A stretch of 64,000 bases of DNA, from NCBI GenBank assembly GCA_964392305.1, contig CAYMPV010000015.1:81725-145724 (forward strand), given 5' to 3'. The notes below the pieces were generated by a model. It was not told the DNA's origin, ran no database searches, and was given only the letters and a program-made list of their open reading frames with translations. Position numbers and translations under genes: made by a program. Source of the stretch: JACKIC01 sp964392305 (lineage in GTDB: Bacteria; Planctomycetota; UBA1135; UBA2386). This document shows positions 17,162 through 25,193 of the stretch, piece after piece (position 1 is the stretch's first letter; every line of letters starts with the position of its first letter).

Positions 17162-19567
17162 CTACGGCGCGAGCACGGTGATCGTCACCTCGGTGCCGCT
17201 GACGGCGTCGCGCACCACCAGCTTCGCGTCGACCTTGGCGTCGGCGGGGATCGTCAGCGTGGCCTTGCCGGCGGTGACGATGAGCTTGTCGAGCGCCTTG
17301 GGCGCGTTGCTGTCGGTGACGTCGACCACCGCGAGTTCGGCCGCCGACGACTTCACGGTGAACTCGATCGCCTCCCCGGGTTTCGCCGCGGTCTTGAGGG
17401 CGCCCAGGTCCAGTTCGGTGTGGTGGGCGTCGAAGTACTGCGGCAGCCACTTGTGCAGCAGGTTGGTGCGGTAGAGCCCGTAGGTGACGCCGGCGAGCAG
17501 CAGCAGCACGAACAGCAGCCGCGGCCAGATGCTCTTCTTCTCGGCGTACGGATCTGCCAGCGAGCGCTGGGCGCCGGCCGGCAGCTTGGGCAGTTCGGTG
17601 AGCGCGCGGCCGAGCGGCAGGTTGACCTTGGTCAGGGCGTTCACGGCCCAGCCGTTGGCATCGAGGATCGGGCCGAGGTTGCGTTGCCGCAACTTCATCC
17701 ACGCGATCACCATCGACGGTCCGGAGATCAGCAGGACCAGGCCCAGCAGGCCGAGCGGCATCAGGTAACCCAGGCCGAAGAAGCTCTCGAGCACGGTGCC
17801 GATGATCGCGGTGATGCCGCTGATCGCGACGCTGATCGCGGCCAGCACGCCGATGTCCATCTTCTTCGCCGGGGCCGCCGCGCCGGTTGCCGCGGCGCTG
17901 CCGGCCTTGCCGGCGGAATCCTGCAGCTTGGTGGTGGCGTCGGCGTCGGCGGCCGCCGCGCGTTTGGCGACGGTCTCCTCGATCCAGCGCACCAGCTTCT
18001 TGTACGGCGACCAGAACGCCTGGCCGATGCTGATCGGGTTGTCGACGAGTTTGCTGATCGTCGCGTTCCAGTCCCGGCCCTTGCGGTCGTAGAAGATGCC
18101 GTTGCGGCCGACGAAGAGGTTGTCGCTTTCACCCGCCGTGAACGCACACGCCACCTGCATCTTCTCGCCGCCCGGCCGCGTGCAGTCGACGTAGGCGAGG
18201 TAGGTCTTCGACATCGGCGCCAGCGTCGCGTGTTTGGCGGCGTTCTGGACGTGGAAACACAGGTCGAGCGCGCGGCCGTCGAGGTAGAGCGTTCCGGCCT
18301 GGAAGATGGCGCCTTCGCGGGCGTAGAAATCGGTGAAGCTGACGTAGTTGCGCAGCAGCGTCGCGAAGTCGCGGTGCAGCCGCGCGAGCTTCTCGACGCG
18401 CGTCATCGCCTCGACTTCGCCGGCCACGGCGAGGTCGGCGGCGATCGCCTGCTCGAGTGCGACCTTGCTCTTGCCCGCGAGGATCTCCCTGACCCGCGCC
18501 AGACCCAGACTCTCGACGGCGGCGCCGGCCTTCTTGCCCAGCCACGCCTCGTAGGCAGTGAACTTGCCGAGCAGCGCCGTCCACTCGGCTTCGGTGAGCG
18601 TGTTCTTGCCGCCGCAGCAGGTGCTCCGGAACGTCGCGACGGCCGCGGTCCACGCCGGATTGATGCCCTTGTCGAGCGCCAACGGCTTGTCGGCTTCGAC
18701 CAGCGCCAGCGGGAAGTCCTTGAGTTCGTCGGCCGTGATCTTGAGGTCCTTGGCCGCGGCCGCCACGTAGGCCGCCTGCTCGCGGTTCAGCGCGTCGGTG
18801 ACCCGGGTGTCGAACGCGGCGATGCGGCAGCGCGCGAAGTAGTCGTCGATCTTGGCGCGCACCGCGCTCAGGGCGGCGTGTGCGGCGCCGGTGTCGTCAC
18901 CGAACGCGAACACGTTCTTGCGGTCGTTTGCGCCGGCTTCTTGCCAGGCGATGAAGTCGGTGCATGCGGCGAAGTACGCGTCCAGGTTGGCCTGGCCATA
19001 GCCGGTGTCGCCGGAGCGGTCGGTGGTGCCGCCGGTGCAGGTGATCACGTCCGCGGCGACCTTGCGCACCGCTTCGTCGGCGATCGCGGCGGGGACCACG
19101 ACACCGTCGCCGTTGTGCGCGGCCTGCTTCATGACGTCGGCGATGCGCATCGCGTCGGCCACGGTGAGCCTGGCGGCGCCTTCCTGGCCGATGCTGCTGA
19201 GCACGTGTCGACACGACGCGAGCAGGGCCTTGCCTTCGGCGGTGTCGGTGCGCAGGTTGCCGAGGGCCACACCGTCGTCACCCTTGGCGAGCCCGTCGCC
19301 GTTCTCGAGCACGTCGCGCAGCCACTTCACCGCGTTGATGACTTCGGGCGGGCGCACGAAGCCGTCGCCGTCGCCGTCGAGCAGCGCGAGCGTGCGTTCG
19401 TCGATCTCGAGGCCCTGCACCGGGCAGCTCAGTGCGACCCACAGCTTCTGGTCGAGCTGGTCGAGGTGCAGGATGTCGGCGCCGGTGTCGAGGCGGACCT
19501 GATCGACGCCGCCGGCGCGGTAGAAGGACCAGCGATGTGAGCTTCGTTCGGCAGACGCAGTGGGCAT
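17162..19567 (-). CDS. Large membrane protein with EF-hand-like motif, function unknown
   Basis: 801 aa. An EF-hand-type loop D-G-D-G-D-G-F-V-R-P-P-E lies at about residues 64-75, followed by I-N-A-V-K-W-L, so one Ca2+ site is plausible; residues 84-95 carry a degenerate second one (N-G-D-G-L-A). The central 400 aa are soluble and helical with G-N/D-G-D-G-V-V-V-P repeats and a Cys pair (S-T-C-C-G-G-K). Around residues 565-625 two strongly hydrophobic helices occur (D-I-G-V-L-A-A-I-S-V-A, L-G-L-L-G-L-V-L-L-I-S-G-P), and a third at about 680 (W-P-R-L-L-F-V-L-L-L-L-A-G). The terminal 100 aa form a beta domain. I do not know the family beyond this. It ends only 23 bp from the convergent Dus gene. 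Confidence 0.85.
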   Translation of the reverse strand: MPTASAERSSHRWSFYRAGGVDQVRLDTGADILHLDQLDQKLWVALSCPVQGLEIDERTLALLDGDGDGFVRPPEVINAVKWLRDVLENGDGLAKGDDGVALGNLRTDTAEGKALLASCRHVLSSIGQEGAARLTVADAMRIADVMKQAAHNGDGVVVPAAIADEAVRKVAADVITCTGGTTDRSGDTGYGQANLDAYFAACTDFIAWQEAGANDRKNVFAFGDDTGAAHAALSAVRAKIDDYFARCRIAAFDTRVTDALNREQAAYVAAAAKDLKITADELKDFPLALVEADKPLALDKGINPAWTAAVATFRSTCCGGKNTLTEAEWTALLGKFTAYEAWLGKKAGAAVESLGLARVREILAGKSKVALEQAIAADLAVAGEVEAMTRVEKLARLHRDFATLLRNYVSFTDFYAREGAIFQAGTLYLDGRALDLCFHVQNAAKHATLAPMSKTYLAYVDCTRPGGEKMQVACAFTAGESDNLFVGRNGIFYDRKGRDWNATISKLVDNPISIGQAFWSPYKKLVRWIEETVAKRAAAADADATTKLQDSAGKAGSAAATGAAAPAKKMDIGVLAAISVAISGITAIIGTVLESFFGLGYLMPLGLLGLVLLISGPSMVIAWMKLRQRNLGPILDANGWAVNALTKVNLPLGRALTELPKLPAGAQRSLADPYAEKKSIWPRLLFVLLLLAGVTYGLYRTNLLHKWLPQYFDAHHTELDLGALKTAAKPGEAIEFTVKSSAAELAVVDVTDSNAPKALDKLIVTAGKATLTIPADAKVDAKLVVRDAVSGTEVTITVLAP

Positions 19568-19678
19568 GGGCGAGATTCTCGGGGTGTCGGGGCGGGCGAG
19601 CGCCCGTGTGGGGCGAGCACGGTGCGCGGCGACGTCGAGCGCGTCAAGCCAAGAACGGCACCGCGGCGCGGGGTTCGT

Positions 19679-21064
19679 TCAGACCGCGAGGGCGGTTGCG
19701 AACACGCGCGGATCGCCGGTGCGCACGGCCGCTTGCAGAGCCAGCGAGCGATCGACGGCCGTGGCCGAATAACCCAGTGGCAGCGTCGGACCGTCGAGGT
19801 CCGGCCAGTCCGGATTCGCGCTGCGCCGCTCCAGTTCGTTGTGCATGCCCGACTTCAGCTGCTGGTCGGCGCTGGCGGCGGCGAGTGCGGCCAGGTTGGT
19901 GACCGCCGGCAGGTAGGTGGGGGAGGTCGCGGCGGCGCGCTGCCACAGTCGCCAGGCGGTGTCGCCGCCGGCAGAACCGCGCAGCCGCAGCGTGGCGAGC
20001 GCCAGCAGGTTCAGTGCCTTGGGGTCCTCGGGCGCGGCGCGCTGCGCCGCCAGCGCCGCCATCGTCACCGCATCGCTGCCGGCCCAGGTCGTCAGCATCG
20101 CCACGCCGCGTCCGAGGGTGCGGTCCGCCGCGGTGCTCGCCGGTCGGCCCGGGCCGCGACGGCTCAGCATCTTCGTGAGTTCGGTGACGCGGTTGGCGAA
20201 GCGGTGTTCCTGCAGGCGCCGCTGGCCGGCGGCGGCGATGCGCAACCGACGCGGTTCGTCGCCGAGCAGCTCGAGCACGACGTGTTCGAAGTCGTCGGGG
20301 CCGTAGAGCACACACTCTTCGCCCGGCACGAAGAACTCGGCGATCTCGAGGTTGCCGCGCTCCTGCAGCAGCAGCGCGCCGCATGCGGGAACCTCGAATG
20401 CACGCAGGTTCATCTCGCCGCGGATGCTGCGGTTCCAGCCGATGCGGCAGCGGTTCAGGAAGCGGCCGTAGTCGGCGCCGCGCAGGTCGCAGCGCACGTG
20501 CACGTCGACGCCGTAGTTGCCGAGCGCCTGCAACCGGGCCAGCCACGGCGCCCGTTCGCGTTGCACCACCGGATTGAGGTTGCCGGCGAAGCCGATGTCG
20601 AGATCGCGCGGTCCGGCGTCGGGCCACAGGCGGTGCGATGCGGGTTTGTGCGAGTACTGGCACCAGTAGCGCACGTCGCCGAAGGTCAGGCGCGTGAACA
20701 GTTCCTGGCCGGCGCGATCACAGAGCAGCACGTCGAAGAACGGCCACAGGCCGACCAGGTACGGCAGCGACAGGTTGTAGTCGGAGACCACGCCGACGAT
20801 CTGCCACGGGCAACTCTCGAGTTGGTCGGGCAGCGGTTCCTGGTCGGGCCAGTAGAGCAGCAGGACGTCGGGCGAGAAGCCGGGCGGCAACCGTTCGGCG
20901 AGTTGCTGCCAGCTGCCGCGCGAGGGGTCGAACTCGACATCGTACGGGTGATGCACGCCGTCGACGAGCATGCGATCGGCCGGCCCGAAGGTCACCAGTT
21001 CGACATCGCGCATCGCGGCGCGATCGTCGAAACACTCGAGCGGCAGATTGCAGAGGATGCGCAC
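19679..21064 (-). CDS. CgeB-like glycosyltransferase with TPR-type C-terminus
   Basis: 461 aa. The N-terminal half (D-V-L-L-L-Y-W-P-D-Q-E, V-G-V-V-S-D-Y-N, D-V-L-L-C-D-R-A-G) and the middle block (D-L-D-I-G-F-A-G-N-L-N; then R-C-R-I-G-W-N-R-S-I-R-G-E-M-N-L-R-A-F-E-V-P-A-C-G-A-L-L-L written here only as spaced motifs) match the DUF3880/CgeB-type family of glycosyltransferases. F-E-V-P-A-C-G-A and the E-E-C-V-L-Y-G-P-D-D-F site are typical of that group. Residues about 330-450 are helical repeat sequence. The start follows the stop of the neighbouring glycosyltransferase by 3 bp, so the two form an operon on the minus strand, probably for surface glycan or glycoprotein synthesis. Confidence 0.8.
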   Translation of the reverse strand: MRILCNLPLECFDDRAAMRDVELVTFGPADRMLVDGVHHPYDVEFDPSRGSWQQLAERLPPGFSPDVLLLYWPDQEPLPDQLESCPWQIVGVVSDYNLSLPYLVGLWPFFDVLLCDRAGQELFTRLTFGDVRYWCQYSHKPASHRLWPDAGPRDLDIGFAGNLNPVVQRERAPWLARLQALGNYGVDVHVRCDLRGADYGRFLNRCRIGWNRSIRGEMNLRAFEVPACGALLLQERGNLEIAEFFVPGEECVLYGPDDFEHVVLELLGDEPRRLRIAAAGQRRLQEHRFANRVTELTKMLSRRGPGRPASTAADRTLGRGVAMLTTWAGSDAVTMAALAAQRAAPEDPKALNLLALATLRLRGSAGGDTAWRLWQRAAATSPTYLPAVTNLAALAAASADQQLKSGMHNELERRSANPDWPDLDGPTLPLGYSATAVDRSLALQAAVRTGDPRVFATALAV

Positions 21065-21067
21065 GGA

Positions 21068-22591
21068 TCAGGCCGTGGCCAGGGCGGCGAGGTTGGCCTG
21101 GGCGTCGCGGTGTTCGGGCTGCAGCACGATTGCGCGTTCGAAGCTGTGGCGCGCGCCCGGGAAGTCGCCGGCCTGGAACAACACCACGCCGAGCCGGTTG
21201 TAGGCGTCCGCGGTGCGGCGACCGATGGCGAGTGCGGCGCGGAACGCCTGCGCGGCGTCGTGCATGCGGCCCTTGGCGTGCAGCAGCAGGCCGCGCGCGG
21301 TGTGCAGTGACTCCTCGTCGACGCCGAGCGAGGCCAGCGCGTCGTAGCTGTGCAAGGCGCCGTCGAGGTCGCCAGCGCGTTCCTGCGCGCGAGCCAGGGC
21401 GAAACGCAGTTCGTGGTCTGCGGGGTGGAGGCACAGCGCCGCGAGGTAACAGCGCACCGCGTCTTCGGCGCGGTCCTGCTCGAGCAGACGCGCACCGGCA
21501 GCGAGCAGCGGCGCGATCAGTTCGGCGGTCGGCAGGCGCGGTTCGGGCGTCGCGGTGGGCACTTCGGGCGCGAACGAACGCAGCGCGCATTCGAGTCGGC
21601 TGGTGTGTTGTTCCGGTGCGTACCGTTGGGCCACGGCCAGGCCTTCGCGGCGCAGCGTGGTGCGCACCTCGGGCAGCTTCGCCGCGACGACCAACGCTTC
21701 GGCCATCGCGCCTGCGTTCCCAGGCGGCACGAACAGCGCGAACAGGTCCTCGTCCTTGCCGTTGCCGTGACCGCGGAAACACGGCACGTCGGTCAGCACG
21801 GTCGGCACACCGTTGGCCATCGCTTCGACCGCGGGCAGGAAGAAGCCCTCTTCCGCGTTGTTGGTCGTGCCCAGGAACACGTCGAGCGAGCGGTAGAGAT
21901 CACCCATGCGCTCCGGCGGGATGCGGTGGTGCCACTCGACCGGGAACGGCGGATCGAGTTCGCGCGGGTCCGGGTCGGTGTTCGAGACGCGCACGAGCAC
22001 CAGCGGCAGGCCCGCCTGGTGCGCGAGCCGGCAGGCTTCGTAGCCGGAGGCGATGTCCTTGCCGCTCACCTGATAGGGGCCGACGAGGCCGATGCGGAAC
22101 GGCGCGACGGGCGTGCGGGCCTCACCCGCGTGGTGGGTCTGCGGGTCGATGGCGATGCCGACCTCGGTCGCTTCGACGGCGAAGCGCTGCTGCAGCAACC
22201 GCGTCACGTGCGGTGCGATCGTCATGTGCCGCATGCCAGGCAGGCGATAGACGGCTTCGATGCGTTCGCGCAGGGCGGCGTAGGCGGGGATGTCACCCTC
22301 GTAGCCCTGGCAGAAGTGCACGGGCACACCCTTGTCGGGGCCGGCGCTCGCCGCCCACGGCACCGTGGTCCAGAAGGTGCCGATGATCACGTCGCCGGCC
22401 GGCAGGTGCTCGGGGCGGAAGTCCGTGACGCGGCGGAACTGACACTCGATGCGCATCCAGTTGGGTGGCCCCGAGCGCGCGACCACGGTGACCTGATGGC
22501 CGAGCCGGTGCAGCCGGTTGGCGTCTTCGAGAACGACTTTGACGCCACCCCAGAGCTGGTCGGCGGTTTCGAGCAACCACGTGATGCGCAT
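21068..22591 (-). CDS. Family-4-type glycosyltransferase with C-terminal TPR repeats
   Basis: 507 aa. The N-terminal Rossmann domain begins I-T-W-L-L-E-T-A-D-Q-L-W-G-G-V-K-V-V, typical of GT-B enzymes; the nucleotide-sugar domain includes F-R-I-G-L-V-G-P-Y-Q and the E-x7-E-like E-E-G-F-F-L-P-A-V-E-A-M-A (about 255-267). From about residue 370 four helical TPR units follow (A-V-R-C-Y-L-A-A-L; A-L-H-S-Y-D-A-L; A-A-Q-A-F-R-A-A-L; A-R-H-S-F-E-R-A-I). GT plus TPR is a common pairing in protein or glycan glycosylation. It is first in the operon with the CgeB-like gene, and divergent from proline dehydrogenase (127-bp gap). Confidence 0.85.
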   Translation of the reverse strand: MRITWLLETADQLWGGVKVVLEDANRLHRLGHQVTVVARSGPPNWMRIECQFRRVTDFRPEHLPAGDVIIGTFWTTVPWAASAGPDKGVPVHFCQGYEGDIPAYAALRERIEAVYRLPGMRHMTIAPHVTRLLQQRFAVEATEVGIAIDPQTHHAGEARTPVAPFRIGLVGPYQVSGKDIASGYEACRLAHQAGLPLVLVRVSNTDPDPRELDPPFPVEWHHRIPPERMGDLYRSLDVFLGTTNNAEEGFFLPAVEAMANGVPTVLTDVPCFRGHGNGKDEDLFALFVPPGNAGAMAEALVVAAKLPEVRTTLRREGLAVAQRYAPEQHTSRLECALRSFAPEVPTATPEPRLPTAELIAPLLAAGARLLEQDRAEDAVRCYLAALCLHPADHELRFALARAQERAGDLDGALHSYDALASLGVDEESLHTARGLLLHAKGRMHDAAQAFRAALAIGRRTADAYNRLGVVLFQAGDFPGARHSFERAIVLQPEHRDAQANLAALATA

Positions 22592-22718
22592 GTCTGATCC
22601 TTGGCCTGCGGTCCTTCATCGGACCGATGCCACGGGCAGACTTGAGGCCGAGCCGATGAGCGCGCGACTGCGCGCTCGTGGCAAACGCAACCCCGCGCCG
22701 GCATGATCCCGGCCCGCC

Positions 22719-23636
22719 GTGAATCCGCTGATCCGCCTCATCCCGCCGTTCCTCGTCCGCTTCTTCGCCAAGCCCTACGTGGCTGGCGATTCGCTCGCGG
22801 CGGCGATCGAGGTCGTGCGCAGGTTGCGCCGCGAAAGAGGGCTGCTGTCCACGCTCGACCTGCTGGCCGAGGACATCCACGAGTCCCAGCAGGCCGATCG
22901 CAACCTCTCGACCTATCTGGAGATGGTCGAGGCCGCCGCCGCGATCGCCGCCGCGGATCGCCCGACGCTGTCGCTCAAGCCTTCGTCCTACACCACCGCC
23001 CCCTTGCACGAGGGTGGCGACGCGGCGGGTTCCCTGGCGGCGATGCGCAAGATCGCCGAGAAGGCCACCGAGCGCGGCGTGGCCCTGAGCATCGACATGG
23101 AGGGCCGGCACTGGACCGACTTCACCCTCGACGCGGTTCGGCAACTGCACGCCGAAGGGCATCGCGACGTCGGGTGTGTGCTGCAGACGCGCCTGTTCCG
23201 CACCGAGAAGGATCTCGACGTCCTGCCGGCAGGTTGCCGCGTCCGGTTGGTGATCGGCATCTACCGCGAGCCGGCCGACGTGGCGCTGACCGACAAGCCG
23301 GCGATGAAGGAGCGGTTGTTGGACTTCGCCGAGACCCTGTTGCGGCGCGGCCACTACGTTGAATTCGCCAGCCACGACGACGTCTACGTACGCCGCTTCG
23401 TCGAACAGGTGGTGCCGCGCGCCGGTGTCGGTCCCGATCGGTTCGAAGTGCAGATGCTGTATGGCGTACCGCGCGACCGGTTCCTCGGCGATCTGCAGCG
23501 CTGCGGCTTCACGGCGCGGCTCTATGTGCCGTTCGCCCTGAGCTGGGACATGGCGATCCAATACCTGCGACGGCGTCTGGACGAGTACCCGGCGATGGTC
23601 TGGCTGGTCAGCAAGAACATGCTGGCGCGGCGTTAG
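22719..23636 (+). CDS. Monofunctional proline dehydrogenase
   Basis: 305 aa, GTG start at 22719. FAD enzyme oxidising proline to pyrroline-5-carboxylate and passing electrons to the quinone pool. Seen: L-S-L-K-P-S-S-Y (substrate-side Lys), I-D-M-E (about 127-130), R-L-V-I-G-I-Y-R-E-P, E-F-A-S-H-D, E-V-Q-M-L-Y-G-V-P-R-D and Y-V-P-F, all in the order of the PRODH domain. Length fits the short single-domain form; no P5C dehydrogenase is present in the window. The C-terminal R-R-x-x-E/D-Y-P is present as R-R-R-L-D-E-Y-P. Confidence 0.9.
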   Translation: MNPLIRLIPPFLVRFFAKPYVAGDSLAAAIEVVRRLRRERGLLSTLDLLAEDIHESQQADRNLSTYLEMVEAAAAIAAADRPTLSLKPSSYTTAPLHEGGDAAGSLAAMRKIAEKATERGVALSIDMEGRHWTDFTLDAVRQLHAEGHRDVGCVLQTRLFRTEKDLDVLPAGCRVRLVIGIYREPADVALTDKPAMKERLLDFAETLLRRGHYVEFASHDDVYVRRFVEQVVPRAGVGPDRFEVQMLYGVPRDRFLGDLQRCGFTARLYVPFALSWDMAIQYLRRRLDEYPAMVWLVSKNMLARR

Positions 23637-23756
23637 CTGGCTGGGCAGCCGCGGGTTGAGTGGCATCCCGTCGCGTCCCACGGCTCGTCCCTGCGATGAG
23701 AATGGCCGCTGAGGCATGGCGGGCTCGCGCCTTCTCGGCTATACTTCTCGCCCCCT

Positions 23757-24080
23757 ATGGACCCACTCGCCACGATTGTCGAACGGCTTTGCGCCTGGAA
23801 GGATGTCAACCGGGAGAAGAAGGACGGCAAGGACAGCTTCTTCGTCCGCGGCCAGGTCTTCGCCTACCTCGGCAAGAAAGGCGTCGTCGTCAAGCTTGCC
23901 CCTCCGCAGGTCACCGAAGCGCTCAAGATCATTGGCGCCAAGCGGATGCCCGATGACGGCGACCCGCACTCGCGCGAATTCGTCGAGATCCCGGTGACCG
24001 GCCCCCGCGAGGTCGAGCGCGCCATGATGTGGCTGCGCCGCGCTTGCCGCCTCGGCCGCACCGCTGCTGGTCCGGTCTGA
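23757..24080 (+). CDS. MmcQ/YjbR-like small protein
   Basis: 107 aa. Y-x-x-x-K-K-G-V-V-V-K-L-A and a C-terminal V-x-x-A-M-M-W-L-R-R-A-C-R-L helix fit the double-wing/YjbR-TfoX_N-type fold of DNA-binding-like small proteins. No catalytic residues. A TATACT hexamer at 23740-23745 lies 11 bp before the ATG, suggesting a very short leader. It is convergent with the cobalamin adenosyltransferase gene, with a tandem repeat between them. Confidence 0.65.
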   Translation: MDPLATIVERLCAWKDVNREKKDGKDSFFVRGQVFAYLGKKGVVVKLAPPQVTEALKIIGAKRMPDDGDPHSREFVEIPVTGPREVERAMMWLRRACRLGRTAAGPV

Positions 24081-24097
24081 TTCCTGCCTGTTGCTGC

Positions 24098-24164
24098 GGT
24101 TCAGGCGATCTGGGGTTCAGGTGATCTGGGGTTCAGGTGATCTGGCCCGGTTCAGGTGATCCGG
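24098..24164. repeat. Four tandem copies of a 16-bp repeat
   Basis: GGTTCAGGTGATCTGG repeats at 24098-24113, 24114-24129, 24130-24145 and 24149-24164. Copy 1 has C for T at the ninth base, copy 4 has C for T near the end, and a 3-bp CCC spacer precedes copy 4. It fills the gap between two convergent genes. Confidence 0.9.
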
Positions 24165-24177
24165 CGGCTGCGCTCGG

Positions 24178-24738
24178 TCACGCGCGCCCGGTCCACGGCA
24201 CGTCGCTGACGCCGGCCGAGTGGTTGACCAGGCGCGCCCACGAGAACAGCAGGTCCGACAGGCGATTGAGGTAGATCCCGATCGCGTCGGGTGCGTGTTC
24301 GGCCGCGGGTCCCTTGGCTAGTTCGTGCGCCAGCGTCCAGAAGCGCCGTTCTGCGCGGCGGGCCACGGTGCGCGCCACATGCATGAGTGCCGCGCCGCGA
24401 CAGCCGCCGGGCAGCACGAACGAGCGCAGCGGCGGCAGGGACGCCTCGCTGGCGTCGATCCAGGCCTCCATGTCCTTGGTGGCGGGTTCGATCCGGGCCA
24501 GGCTGGCGTTGCCGCCCTCGGTGGCCAGGTCGGCGCCGATCTCGAACAGGTCGCTCTGGATCGCTTGCAGCCTGCTGCTCAGGTCGGTCGGCAGTGGCTC
24601 CGCGCCGAGCAGTCCCAGCACCGAGTTGAGTTCGTCGACGGTGCCGTAGGCCTCGATGCGCAGGTGGTCCTTGGGCACGCGGCGATTGCCGAACAGGCCG
24701 GTCTCGCCGTGATCGCCGGTGCGCGTGTAGATGGGCAT
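24178..24738 (-). CDS. Cob(I)alamin adenosyltransferase, PduO type
   Basis: 186 aa; transfers the adenosyl group of ATP to cob(I)alamin, making coenzyme B12. Diagnostic residues are visible: the ATP-binding N-terminus Y-T-R-T-G-D-H-G-E-T-G-L-F-G, the D-E-L-N-S box at 35-39, F-V-L-P-G-G, the helix R-T-V-A-R-R-A-E-R and the C-terminal Y-L-N-R-L-S-D-L-L-F. Length is normal for the single-domain form. No other B12 genes are near. The 5' leader contains a strong intrinsic-terminator hairpin 56 nt before the ATG, so expression may be controlled by attenuation. Confidence 0.95.
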   Translation of the reverse strand: MPIYTRTGDHGETGLFGNRRVPKDHLRIEAYGTVDELNSVLGLLGAEPLPTDLSSRLQAIQSDLFEIGADLATEGGNASLARIEPATKDMEAWIDASEASLPPLRSFVLPGGCRGAALMHVARTVARRAERRFWTLAHELAKGPAAEHAPDAIGIYLNRLSDLLFSWARLVNHSAGVSDVPWTGRA

Positions 24739-24793
24739 TGCGCGAGTTCGTAGTTCGTTGCCGGGGCCTCGGCCAGCGCGGAACCGGGCTGGC

Positions 24794-24831
24794 GAGAGAA
24801 AACCCGGTCGGCGGCCGAAGCCGCCGACCGG
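24794..24831 (-). terminator. Intrinsic terminator (UUCG-loop) in the leader of the adenosyltransferase gene
   Basis: On the minus strand a perfect 12-bp G+C-rich stem (24831-24820 with 24815-24804) closed by a TTCG tetraloop is followed by GTTTTCTCTC (24803-24794). On the plus strand no T-run follows, so it acts on leftward transcripts only. Being upstream of the ATG at 24738 and downstream of structured sequence, it is either an attenuator or the end of a small RNA. Confidence 0.75.
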
Positions 24832-24960
24832 ACCCTGTTCTTCATCCTGGCGGGATGCCCTTGCGAGCTAGGAGAGGAGAAATCCCGCCTGAGCCGATTG
24901 GCCGCCCCACCGGCGAATGGTGAGGAGACCGCCCAGGTTCGGCTCGAATGCAGAGCAGGG
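24832..24960 (-). ncRNA. Structured leader or small RNA candidate upstream of adenosyltransferase
   Basis: The 455-bp gap 24739-25193 holds no convincing gene. Its leftward strand shows successive inverted repeats: 24849-24856 with 24882-24889 (8 bp, perfect), and 24891-24897 with 24939-24945 (7 bp, perfect) enclosing a 4-bp hairpin (24908-24911 with 24919-24922). The terminator at 24804-24831 follows immediately. I could not match it to cobalamin, glycine, SAM, TPP or FMN riboswitch consensus. The remainder (24961-25193) shows no obvious feature. Confidence 0.3.
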
Positions 24961-25193
24961 AGCTGTGCGAGTCAATGCGTTCCACCCGAAGGCGAACGGG
25001 TATCGGAATCTAGGGGTATCCACCTAAAGCCCGCAACCTCATGGACGAGCGATTTCATGGACAGTTGTGCGCCGGCAGGGGTTCGGGGTCGGGGGTTCTC
25101 CCCATGCCCCTCGTCGCCCGCCTGGCCCGGGCCGGTCGCCAACGCCGCGCCGTTCGGTGATGATGCGCGCCCTGTCCCGCCTCGCCGACCCCG

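Noticed and set aside
17030..19540. An 836-aa plus-strand frame opposite the 801-aa membrane protein
   Set aside because: The plus-strand product is low-complexity Arg/Ala/Gly/Val without motifs, whereas the minus strand shows membrane helices and an EF-hand motif; shadow frame.
24098..24164. CRISPR array
   Set aside because: The repeats are only 16 bp, directly adjacent with no spacers, and no cas genes are present; the same holds for the 17-bp repeats at 62416-62483.
24832..24960. Cobalamin, glycine, SAM, SAH or c-di-GMP riboswitch
   Set aside because: An AGGAGACC-like stretch occurs on the plus strand, but the adenosyltransferase is on the minus strand and the other consensus elements are missing.
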